Under the pieces are notes generated by a model. It worked only from the letters and a program-made list of their open reading frames with translations. It ran no database searches and had not been told where the DNA came from. This document shows, in pieces, positions 41,508-48,676 of a stretch of DNA of 64,000 nucleotides (the first letter of the stretch is position 1; each line of letters begins with the position of its first letter). The position numbers and the translations under genes were made by a program. The DNA lies in contig JAJEEV010000041.1 of NCBI GenBank assembly GCA_022820805.1, positions 1-64,000 of the forward strand, written 5' to 3'. Origin of the DNA: Acidimicrobiia bacterium (lineage in GTDB: Bacteria; Actinomycetota; Acidimicrobiia; Acidimicrobiales; Aldehydirespiratoraceae).

Positions 41508-43153
41508 TAGAACACCCCCCGCCGGGTGTCGCCCCACAGGTCCATGACGAAGACTGCCACAGCGGTCAGCGCCATGAGGGCCACCGCCAGCGCCATCGCC
41601 TGGCCCCGGAGCGCCTCTCCGGGCGTTCCCAGCAGCCGGAACAGCGCCAGCGGTGCCGTCAGGGTCTCGGGCCGGCGAGGGATGAACGATGTGGCCCCGA
41701 ACTCCCCCAGCGACACCGCGAAGGCGAACCCGGCCCCGACCGCCACGCCGCGGGCGGCCACCCGAAGGTCCACCTCGCGGCGCACCCGGCGGGGCGAGGC
41801 GCCCAGAACGGAGGCGGCCTCGCGGGTGCGGGGGTTCACGGTCCGCAGCATCGGCACCAGCGTGCGGACCACGAACGGGATGCCGACCACCGCGTGGGCG
41901 ATGGGCACGACCAGCAGCGAGGTTCGGATGTCGATGGGCGGGCGGTTCAGCACCAGCAGGAACCCCAGGCCGACAGTCACCGCGGAGGTGCCCAGAGGCA
42001 GCGTCAGGCCGATGTCGAAGACCCTTCCGATCCGGCGGCTCGCACCGCGGCCCGCTCGCACCACCACCAGCGTGGCCGCTCCGCCCACCGCCAGCGCCAG
42101 GGCCGCGGCCGGCGCCGCGAACATGAGCGAGTTGCCCAGGGCCGCCAGCGCGGTGTCGGGCAGCAGGTTGACCCTGTCGGCCATGGCGGTGTAGTTGCGA
42201 AGCGTGTAGCCGCCGCCGCGGCCGGCCGCCAGCGACCGCTCCACCAGCACCGCGACCGGAAGCCCCAGGATGACGGCCATCAGCCCCAGGTTGGCGACCA
42301 GGCCCGGCCCCCGGCGCCGGGGCGCGGCGGCCGGCGACGACACCGGCTCGGCGACGGCCCGGCGCCGCTCGAGCGCGTTCGACACCGCCACCAGGGCCAC
42401 AACCGCGACCAGCTGCACGACCGCCAACCCGGCCGCAGTGGCTAGGTCGAGGCGGACCACTGCGTACCGGTAGATCTCGGTCTCGATGGTGGCCCGGGTG
42501 GGCCCGCCCAGCACCAGCACCACACCGAAGGACGTGAACGAGAACAGGAAGACGATGGCCGATGCGGCCGCGATCGAGGGCGACAGCCGGGGCAGGACCA
42601 CCCGGCGGAACACTTCCAGGCGCGATGCCCCGAGCACCCTCGCCTGATCCTCGACCCTGGCGTCGAGAGCGGCCCAATGGGCGCCCACGGTTCGCAGCAC
42701 CACCGCGTAGTTGAAGAAGACGTGGGCCATCAGGATGGCCCACACGGTGTGGCGCAGGCTCACGGCGCCGCCGCCGGCCAGGCCGAAGCGGTCGAACAGT
42801 CCCTCGAACGCGGCCGCCACCACCACGGTGGGCAGCACGAACGGCACCGTCGCCAGAGCCCGCACCAGCCGCTGGCCCCGGAAGCGCAGTCGGGCCATGG
42901 CCCCCGCGGCGGGCAGGGCCACCGCCACCGTGAGCGCGGTGGAGACAGCCGCCTGCCACAACGTGAACCAGATCACCGAACGCTGCGACCCGGAGCCGAG
43001 CACGTCGCCCAGCACCGCGGCCGGGCCGGTCCCGCCGAGGCCCCTGGCGATCACACCGCCGATGGGCCAGGCGAAGAACAGCGCCATGAACCCGCCGACC
43101 GCCACGACCGGCAGCGCGCCGGCGAGGCCTCGGAGCAGGCGGTCCGCGGGCAC
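41507..43153 (-). CDS. thiP: Thiamine ABC transporter permease (two permease units in one chain)
   Basis: The product is 548 aa, as for E. coli ThiP (536 aa), with two BPD_transp_1 units. The first EAA-like loop is VEDQARVLGASRLEVFRRVVLP and the second is REAASVLGASPRRVRREVDL. About 12 hydrophobic segments. The start is GTG at 43151-43153, 25 nt after the thiB stop. The same architecture serves ferric iron (FbpB); thiamine is chosen because of the riboswitch. Confidence 0.9.
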   Translation of the reverse strand: MPADRLLRGLAGALPVVAVGGFMALFFAWPIGGVIARGLGGTGPAAVLGDVLGSGSQRSVIWFTLWQAAVSTALTVAVALPAAGAMARLRFRGQRLVRALATVPFVLPTVVVAAAFEGLFDRFGLAGGGAVSLRHTVWAILMAHVFFNYAVVLRTVGAHWAALDARVEDQARVLGASRLEVFRRVVLPRLSPSIAAASAIVFLFSFTSFGVVLVLGGPTRATIETEIYRYAVVRLDLATAAGLAVVQLVAVVALVAVSNALERRRAVAEPVSSPAAAPRRRGPGLVANLGLMAVILGLPVAVLVERSLAAGRGGGYTLRNYTAMADRVNLLPDTALAALGNSLMFAAPAAALALAVGGAATLVVVRAGRGASRRIGRVFDIGLTLPLGTSAVTVGLGFLLVLNRPPIDIRTSLLVVPIAHAVVGIPFVVRTLVPMLRTVNPRTREAASVLGASPRRVRREVDLRVAARGVAVGAGFAFAVSLGEFGATSFIPRRPETLTAPLALFRLLGTPGEALRGQAMALAVALMALTAVAVFVMDLWGDTRRGVF

Positions 43154-43178
43154 GGACTGTGGCCTCAGTCCCGGGGCG

Positions 43179-44291
43179 TCACCGCAGGACGATCTCCACC
43201 CAGCGGTCGGTCCAGGCGTTGCGCTGGGTCTCGACCTCTGCCGGCTCCAGCATGAACGGATCCTCCGCGATCTGGGCGTGGGCGACGAACTCCGGCGGGA
43301 GCGTGGCCGACTCGATCACCGGGAACACGAACATGTTGAGCGGAACGTCGTTCTGGAACGTCTCGGTGAGCATGAAGTCGATCAGGGCCGCAGCTCCTCC
43401 CGGGTTGCCGGCACCGGCGAGCACGCCCGCGAACTCGATCTGCCGGTAGCAGCTGGCCGTGACCACGCCCGTGGGCGGCTCGTCGACGGGCGGGTCGGAG
43501 TAGATGACCTCCGCGGGCGGGCTGGACGCGTACGAGACCACGATCGGGCGGTCGCCCCCGCCGGCGGCGAACTCGCCGTAGTAGGCGTCCTCCCAGCCCG
43601 CGGTGACGGCCACGCCGTTGTCGCGCAGCGCGGCCCAGTAACGCTCCCAGCCGTCGCCGTAGCGGGCGATGGTGGCCAGCAGGAAGGCCAGGCCCGGTGA
43701 CGAGGTCTCCGGGCTCTGGACCACGAGCATGCCGGCGTAGGCGGGGTCGGTCAGGTCGTCGAGCGACGACGGCGGCGGCAGCGAGTCGCCGAACGCCTCT
43801 ACCCAGTAGTTGAGGCACACGTCGCCGAAGTCGACCGGCGTGACCCGGTGCTCGGGGTCCAGTTCGAAGTGGTCGGGAACGCCGGCGAGGCCGGGCGACT
43901 CGTAGGGGTCGAACATCGCGCAGTCGAGCCCCCGCTGCAGGAACGTGTTGTCGATCCCGAACAGAACGTCCCCCAGCGGCTCTCCGGCCGTCAGGCATGC
44001 CTGGGCCACCAGGGCGCCGGCATCGCCGGAGGCCAGTTGCTCCACCTCGATGCCGGTCTGGAGGGTGAACGCTTCGAACGTCTCGGGCGACACGTAGAAC
44101 GAGTCGTGGGTCAGCAGCGTCACGGTGGTGCCGGAGAGATCCTCGGCGCTGCTGTCGACGCGGTCGCCGCTGCACGCCGCCGCGATCAGGGCCAGCACGA
44201 CTGCCACCACCGCGACGGCCCTGAGCCAGGGGCGGATCATGCGGCGCGGCGCGCCGGGATGGATGGGGATTGGGGCAGGTGGTCGATCCAT
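43179..44291 (-). CDS. thiB: Thiamine-binding lipoprotein of the ABC importer
   Basis: The product is 370 aa. The start ATG at 44289-44291 is chosen because GGAGG lies 7 nt upstream, immediately after the riboswitch. The long n-region (MDRPPAPIPIHPGAPRRMIR) is followed by a hydrophobic core and lipobox IAAAC (Cys40). An alternative Met at 44240 gives a more standard signal peptide. The mature domain (GTTVTLLTHDSFYVSPETFEAF, DALFGIDNTF-like VLFGIDNTFLQRGLD) matches the thiamine/iron type 1 solute-binding family. Confidence 0.92.
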   Translation of the reverse strand: MDRPPAPIPIHPGAPRRMIRPWLRAVAVVAVVLALIAAACSGDRVDSSAEDLSGTTVTLLTHDSFYVSPETFEAFTLQTGIEVEQLASGDAGALVAQACLTAGEPLGDVLFGIDNTFLQRGLDCAMFDPYESPGLAGVPDHFELDPEHRVTPVDFGDVCLNYWVEAFGDSLPPPSSLDDLTDPAYAGMLVVQSPETSSPGLAFLLATIARYGDGWERYWAALRDNGVAVTAGWEDAYYGEFAAGGGDRPIVVSYASSPPAEVIYSDPPVDEPPTGVVTASCYRQIEFAGVLAGAGNPGGAAALIDFMLTETFQNDVPLNMFVFPVIESATLPPEFVAHAQIAEDPFMLEPAEVETQRNAWTDRWVEIVLR

Positions 44292-44295
44292 GGGT

Positions 44296-44395
44296 CTTCC
44301 TCCGCTGGCATTACCCAGATCAGGTCGGCGGGTCGACACCGCTGCGATCGCGTGGGTGCCCTCTCAGCCCGGCTGCCCCGAGCTCCCCGGCTGGT
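44296..44395 (-). promoter_or_regulatory. TPP riboswitch (THI element) upstream of thiBPQ
   Basis: The minus strand contains the highly conserved aptamer parts in order: CGGGGAGC (near 44382-44390), GGGCTGAGAGGG (CTGAGA at 44362-44367), ACCCG and then CCTGATCTGGGTAATGCCAG within 44303-44324. The 3' end runs directly into GGAGGAAGACCC-ATG of thiB, so the ribosome site lies at the base of the aptamer. This suggests translational control, with thiamine pyrophosphate hiding the site when vitamin is plentiful. Confidence 0.95.
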
Positions 44396-44406
44396 TGTCG
44401 CCCGCC

Positions 44407-44412
44407 ACTATA
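44407..44412 (-). promoter_or_regulatory. Predicted -10 (TATAGT) of the thiBPQ operon
   Basis: TATAGT ends 12 nt upstream of the riboswitch, so transcription would begin at its 5' edge. Confidence 0.5.
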
Positions 44413-44461
44413 CGCGGTGACGGTCGGCGCGGTCGGGTCGCGCATCCGGTGCTGGGCCCTC

Positions 44462-44467
44462 TAGCGT
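44462..44467 (+). promoter_or_regulatory. Leaderless promoter -10 (TAGCGT) of the glycosyltransferase gene
   Basis: TAGCGT followed by 7 nt and then GTG at 44475; identical in hexamer and spacing to the smc promoter. Confidence 0.5.
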
Positions 44468-44474
44468 CGCGGGC

Positions 44475-45635
44475 GTGCGGGTCTCGGTGATCGTTCCGAC
44501 CTACAACGAGGCCGACAACGTCGTCGAGGTCATCGACCGGCTGCGACGCGCCCTCGGCGGCCAGTCCCATGAGGTCATCGTGGTCGACGACGACAGCCCC
44601 GACGGCACCTGGCGGCTGGCCCGCCGCCACGGCGCGGACGATCCGGCCGTGCGGGTCATCCGGCGCATCGGCGAGCGGGGGCTGGCATCGGCGGTCCTCG
44701 ACGGCATGGCCGCGGCCGAGGGCGACGCCCTGGCGGTGATGGACGGCGACCTCCAGCACGACGAGACGGTGCTGCCCGAGATGGTCCGGTCCGTGCTCGA
44801 CGGCGGCGCCGACATCTGCGTGGGCACCCGCACAGGCGAGAGCGGATCCTTCGGCGACCGGGCCAGGCTGCGCCACTGGCTGACCGCGGCGGGCGCCGCG
44901 CTGGTGCGGCGCCTGCTGCCGCGGCTGCGCCGGACCAGCGACCCGCTCAGCGGCTTCTTCGTGGTCAGCCGCGGCCTGTACGAACGGGCCGCGCCCAGGA
45001 TGAGCCGCGGCCTGCGGGAGTACAAGATCCTGTGGGCCTTCCTGGCCCGCGGCCGGGACCTGACCGTCACCGAGGTCGGCTACGACTTCCGGCCACGCGC
45101 CGGGGGCGAGACCAAGCTGTCGGGAGCGATCCTGCTCGACGACCTGGTCAACGCGCTGGCGCTCCGGCTCGGCCGAGCCGTGTCACCGCTGTTCGTCAAG
45201 TACTGCCTGGTCGGCGCGACCGGCGTTGCCGTGAGCCTGGCCGTGTACGGGGTCGGTGAACTGGCCGGCCTGCCCACCGTCAGCCTCGGCATCACGCCCG
45301 ACCTGAACCCGATCTACCTCTCGGCCCTTCTGGGAATCCAGGCCAGCATCGTCACGAACTTCCTGGCCAACAACTTCTTCACCTTCTACGACCGGCGCTA
45401 CCGGGGGTGGGGGCTGCTGGGCGGGCTGATGCTGTTCCAGGTTGTGTCGGTCGTGGGCGTGTTCGTACAGCTGGCGGTGTTCCAGCTGCTTCACCGAAAC
45501 GGCTTTCCCACCGAGTCGGCGAACGCCGATGTGGCTGCGGCCGTCAACAACGGCATCGGCCTGGCGGTGGCCACCGTCACCAACTTCTTCCTCAACGTCT
45601 CGATCACCTGGAACCGCGTCCGCAGGACGCGCTGA
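44475..45635 (+). CDS. Polyprenyl-phosphate glycosyltransferase (GT2) fused to a GtrA-like membrane domain
   Basis: The product is 386 aa. Residues 1 to about 235 are a DPM1-type GT2: VSVIVPTYNEADNVVEVI, VVDDDSPDGTW, VMDGDLQHDE, SDPLSGFFVVSRGLYE. Residues from about 238 to 386 are a GtrA-like domain with four membrane spans (FVKYCLVGATGVAVSLAVYG ... ATVTNFFLNVSITWNRVRRTR). Such fusions make polyprenyl-phosphate-mannose or -glucose and are thought to help flip it to the outer leaflet. GTG start fixed by the TAGCGT promoter. It is convergent with the LRR gene. Confidence 0.92.
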   Translation: MRVSVIVPTYNEADNVVEVIDRLRRALGGQSHEVIVVDDDSPDGTWRLARRHGADDPAVRVIRRIGERGLASAVLDGMAAAEGDALAVMDGDLQHDETVLPEMVRSVLDGGADICVGTRTGESGSFGDRARLRHWLTAAGAALVRRLLPRLRRTSDPLSGFFVVSRGLYERAAPRMSRGLREYKILWAFLARGRDLTVTEVGYDFRPRAGGETKLSGAILLDDLVNALALRLGRAVSPLFVKYCLVGATGVAVSLAVYGVGELAGLPTVSLGITPDLNPIYLSALLGIQASIVTNFLANNFFTFYDRRYRGWGLLGGLMLFQVVSVVGVFVQLAVFQLLHRNGFPTESANADVAAAVNNGIGLAVATVTNFFLNVSITWNRVRRTR

Positions 45636-45638
45636 TCC

Positions 45639-45662
45639 CGGCGCCCGCTAGCGCTGGCGCCG
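45639..45662. terminator. Bidirectional terminator-like palindrome
   Basis: CGGCGCC (45639-45645) and GGCGCCG (45656-45662) form a perfect 7-bp stem around a 10-nt loop that itself contains CGCTAGCG. It sits 3 nt after the glycosyltransferase stop and 8 nt before the LRR stop, between convergent genes. Confidence 0.55.
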
Positions 45663-45673
45663 ATCGGCCTCTA
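45663..45673 (-). repeat. Element-like end at the LRR gene stop
   Basis: In the LRR sense strand the stop TAG is followed by AGGCCGAT, close to the AGAGGCCGAGCG end that follows other stops. Only about 10 bp, so chance similarity is possible. Confidence 0.3.
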
Positions 45674-48178
45674 GGAGTCCGTGCAGAACTCCAGGCCCAG
45701 CGTGTCCAGGTCGTCGGCCAGGGTCTCCAGCGACTCCCAGGCCGCGGGGAGGCACCCCGTCAGCGCGTTGGAGCCGCCCAAGAGGATCTGCTCCAGCCCG
45801 ACCAGCCGGCCCAGCTCCGCGGGAATGTCGCCCGACAGCTCGTTGTCGTGGACCCAGAGCCGCTTGATGCCGGACAGGTTCGCGAGCCCGGCCGGGATCG
45901 GGCCGGTGAGACGGTTGCCGTCGAGGTAGAGGCGCCGGAGGGCGGTCAGGTTGCCCAGCTCCGCCGGTATCGGCCCAGACAGCTCATTGCCTCTGAGCCA
46001 CAGCTCCCTCAGCTGCGTGAGGTTGCCGAGCTCGGCGGGGATCTCGCCCGACAGCTCGTTGTCGTCGAGGTCCAGCCGGGTGAGGCTGGTCAGGCTGCCG
46101 AACTCGGCGGGGATCTCGCCGGTCAGCTGGTTGTGCCAGAGGTTGAGACGCCGGAGGCTGGCCAGGCTGCCCAGCTCGGGGGGAATCTCACCGGTGAGCC
46201 CGTTCCAGCGGAGCTTGAGGATCCTGAGGTTGGACAGGCGGCCAAGCTCCGCCGGGATCTCCCCGTCCAGGTAATTGAAGCTCAGGTACAGGGCCTTGAG
46301 GCTGGCCAAGTCGCCCAAGGCCGGCGGGATAGGCCCCGACAGCTCGTTGAGGCTGAGGTCCAGCCACTCGAGGCGGTCGAGGCGGGCCAGCGACGCGGGG
46401 ATCTCCCCCGACAGCCGGTTCTCGCGGAGCAGCAGCCGAGTCAGGTTCGACAGGTTGCCGAGGCTGCCGGGGATGGGCCCCGACAGCCGGTTGCCCCGCA
46501 GGTCGAGGACGGCGAGCTCTGCGAGCCTGCCGATGCCGGACGGGATCGCCCCCGACAGCCGGTTGTACTGGAGCTGCAGGCGCCCGAGTTCGCTCAGCTT
46601 GCCGATCCCCGCGGGGATCGGGCCGGTCAGCGCGTTGTTGTGCAGGTCGAGCCCGGTGAGCCCGGTCAGTCTGACGATGCCGCCGGGGATGGAGCCCGAC
46701 AGCTCGTTGTCGTTCAGGCTCAGCTGCTCCAGGTCGGCGAGGTTCGCGAGTTGCGTCGGGATCTGGCCGTAGAGCCAGTTGCCGGCCAGGCTGAGGCGTT
46801 CCAGCGAGGTGAGCCTGCCCAGGGTCGCGGGAATCTCCCCGGTCAACTCATTGCCGTCGAGGCGCAGCTGCCTCAGACGGGCCAAGTCCCCGACCGGGGC
46901 CGGGATGTCGCCGGACAGCTGGTTGTCGTGGAGGTACAGGGTCTGCAGCTGGCGCAGCCGGCCGATCGAGTCGGGTATGGGGCCGGACAGCCGGTTGCCT
47001 TCGAGCCACAGGTCCCGGAGAAGCCTCAGGTCTCCGAACTCGACCGGGATCGACCCCGACAGCTCGTTGTCCTCGAGCCACAGGTATCGCAGGGCGCTCA
47101 GCCCGCCCAGCTCGACGGGCAGGGGCCCCGACAGCTGGTTGTGGCCGAGCCGCAGCCGCTGGAGCGCGTCCAGCCTTCCCAGTTGTGGCGGGATCGTGCC
47201 GGACAGGTCGTTGAGACTGAGGCTCAGGTCCTCCAGCGAGGCAAGGTCACCCAACTCGGGGGGAATCTCCCCGGTCAGCTCGTTGAGCCACAGGCTGAGC
47301 GTCTTGAGCCTTGACAGGCCTCCGAGTTCAGCCGGAATATCACCCGACAGGCGGTTGGCGCTCAGATCGAGCCAAGTCAGGTTGGAGAGACCGCCCATCT
47401 CGGGCGGAATCTCCCCCGACAGCGAATTGCGACTCATGTCGAGCCACATGAGGTCTTCCAGACCTCCCATCCCGGACGGGATCGCGCCTGATATCCGGTT
47501 GTCGCTGAGCACCAGGCGGACCAGGCTCGAGAGGTCGCCGAGCGAGTCCGGCAACCCCCTCGAGAACCCGTTGCCCCGCAGGTCGAGGACCTTCAGGCTG
47601 CCGAGGCCGCCGATCTCGGATGGGATCGCGCCGAACAGCCGGTTGTGCTTGAGGTCCAGCACCTCCAGGCCGGCGAGGTCGCCGATCTCGGCCGGGATCT
47701 GGCGGTCGAGCCGGTTGTTCTTGAGGTCGAGGACCCTGAGATCGGCGAGGCCGCCGACCTCGGATGGGATCTGCCCGTACAGGTCGTTGCCCGCGAGGTC
47801 CAGGTGCTCCAGGCCGGCGAGGCTGCCGATCGCTGCCGGGATCTCGCCGAAGAGCCCGTTGGACGGCAGTTCCAGGCCCACCACCCGGCCGGCATGGTCG
47901 GTGGTGACGCCGTACCACCGGTCGAGCGACAGGTCCGACCCCCAGTTGTCGGACCGGTGCCAGCCGTCTCCCTCGGTCTCATCGAAGAGCTCCAGCAGTG
48001 CTTGGCGGTCCTGGAAAACGTCGGCCTGGGCCGCCGCCACGCTCGGGACCATCACCGGCGCCAGCAGGCAGGCCGCCGCCACGCCGGCCCGAACCGGGCG
48101 CCACCCGAGCCGGAGCGTCCACCCACGCGGGTCCAGCCACCGTCGGCGGACTCGTCGCGACTCGCGGGTAGAGATCAT
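45671..48178 (-). CDS. Secreted leucine-rich-repeat protein of plant-extracellular type
   Basis: The product is 835 aa from the ATG at 48176-48178 (GGAGG 6 nt upstream). Signal peptide with an Arg-rich n-region and cleavage near VPSVAAAQA. An LRRNT-like cap follows (DRQALLELFDETEGDGWHRSDNW), then 29 consecutive repeats of exactly 24 residues with consensus LxLxxNxLSGxIPxxLGxLxxL, plus one terminal 25-residue repeat (NALTGCLPAAWESL) and a short tail. The LSGxIP pattern is that of plant receptor-kinase ectodomains. No membrane anchor or sorting signal is visible after the repeats. It probably binds an extracellular protein or glycan. TACGTT at 48218-48223 is a possible promoter. Confidence 0.9.
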   Translation of the reverse strand: MISTRESRRVRRRWLDPRGWTLRLGWRPVRAGVAAACLLAPVMVPSVAAAQADVFQDRQALLELFDETEGDGWHRSDNWGSDLSLDRWYGVTTDHAGRVVGLELPSNGLFGEIPAAIGSLAGLEHLDLAGNDLYGQIPSEVGGLADLRVLDLKNNRLDRQIPAEIGDLAGLEVLDLKHNRLFGAIPSEIGGLGSLKVLDLRGNGFSRGLPDSLGDLSSLVRLVLSDNRISGAIPSGMGGLEDLMWLDMSRNSLSGEIPPEMGGLSNLTWLDLSANRLSGDIPAELGGLSRLKTLSLWLNELTGEIPPELGDLASLEDLSLSLNDLSGTIPPQLGRLDALQRLRLGHNQLSGPLPVELGGLSALRYLWLEDNELSGSIPVEFGDLRLLRDLWLEGNRLSGPIPDSIGRLRQLQTLYLHDNQLSGDIPAPVGDLARLRQLRLDGNELTGEIPATLGRLTSLERLSLAGNWLYGQIPTQLANLADLEQLSLNDNELSGSIPGGIVRLTGLTGLDLHNNALTGPIPAGIGKLSELGRLQLQYNRLSGAIPSGIGRLAELAVLDLRGNRLSGPIPGSLGNLSNLTRLLLRENRLSGEIPASLARLDRLEWLDLSLNELSGPIPPALGDLASLKALYLSFNYLDGEIPAELGRLSNLRILKLRWNGLTGEIPPELGSLASLRRLNLWHNQLTGEIPAEFGSLTSLTRLDLDDNELSGEIPAELGNLTQLRELWLRGNELSGPIPAELGNLTALRRLYLDGNRLTGPIPAGLANLSGIKRLWVHDNELSGDIPAELGRLVGLEQILLGGSNALTGCLPAAWESLETLADDLDTLGLEFCTDS

Positions 48179-48217
48179 CCGTGCCTCCTCGACACTCGCA
48201 GCTGGGAGAACAAGCGC

Positions 48218-48223
48218 AACGTA
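48218..48223 (-). promoter_or_regulatory. Possible -10 (TACGTT) of the LRR gene
   Basis: TACGTT lies 40 nt upstream of the start, leaving a leader of about 33 nt that carries GGAGG. The gap 48179-48292 holds nothing else supported. Confidence 0.35.
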
Positions 48224-48292
48224 CACACCGCGATCACCGCCGTCGCGGATCCGGCCGCCGACCGGGCCCCGATCCTCGACCGGTGCGGGCGA

Positions 48293-48637
48293 TCAGTCCC
48301 AGCCGAGTTGGTGCAGCGTGTCGTCGTCGATGCCGAAGTGGTGGGCGACCTCGTGGACGACCGTGACGGTGATCTCGTCGAGGAGCTCCTCCTCGCTGTC
48401 GCAGATCGCGCAGATCGCCAGCCGGTAGACGGTCACCCGATCGGGCATGGCCAGGCCGCCGTAGTCCTCACGCTCGGTGAGCGGCACTCCCTCGTAGAGG
48501 CCGAGAAGGTCCTCGTCGGGGTGGGTGTCCTCCACCACCACCGCGATGTTCTCCATCATCTCGCCCAGCGCGGGCGGCAGGGAGTCGAGAGCGTCGCCCA
48601 CCAGCCGCTCGAAGCGGGCCGCGTCGATCAGGTACAC
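48293..48637 (-). CDS. Zincin-like metallopeptidase family protein
   Basis: The product is 114 aa from a GTG at 48635-48637. The zinc motif is TVVHEVAHHFGI (HExxH), near the C-terminus, and the acidic VEDTHPDEDLLGLYEGVPLTERE is typical of this small bacterial family (Zincin_1/DUF1025). The third ligand is probably Asp or His in FGIDDDTLHQLGW. Physiological substrate unknown. It starts 6 nt after TACTGT, a leaderless arrangement. Confidence 0.88.
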   Translation of the reverse strand: MYLIDAARFERLVGDALDSLPPALGEMMENIAVVVEDTHPDEDLLGLYEGVPLTEREDYGGLAMPDRVTVYRLAICAICDSEEELLDEITVTVVHEVAHHFGIDDDTLHQLGWD

Positions 48638-48643
48638 CGCCTG

Positions 48644-48649
48644 ACAGTA
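48644..48649 (-). promoter_or_regulatory. Leaderless promoter -10 (TACTGT) of the zincin gene
   Basis: TACTGT followed by 6 nt and then GTG at 48637. Confidence 0.48.
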
Positions 48650-48676
48650 CCGGCCCGGCGATGGCCGGAGCCGCGG

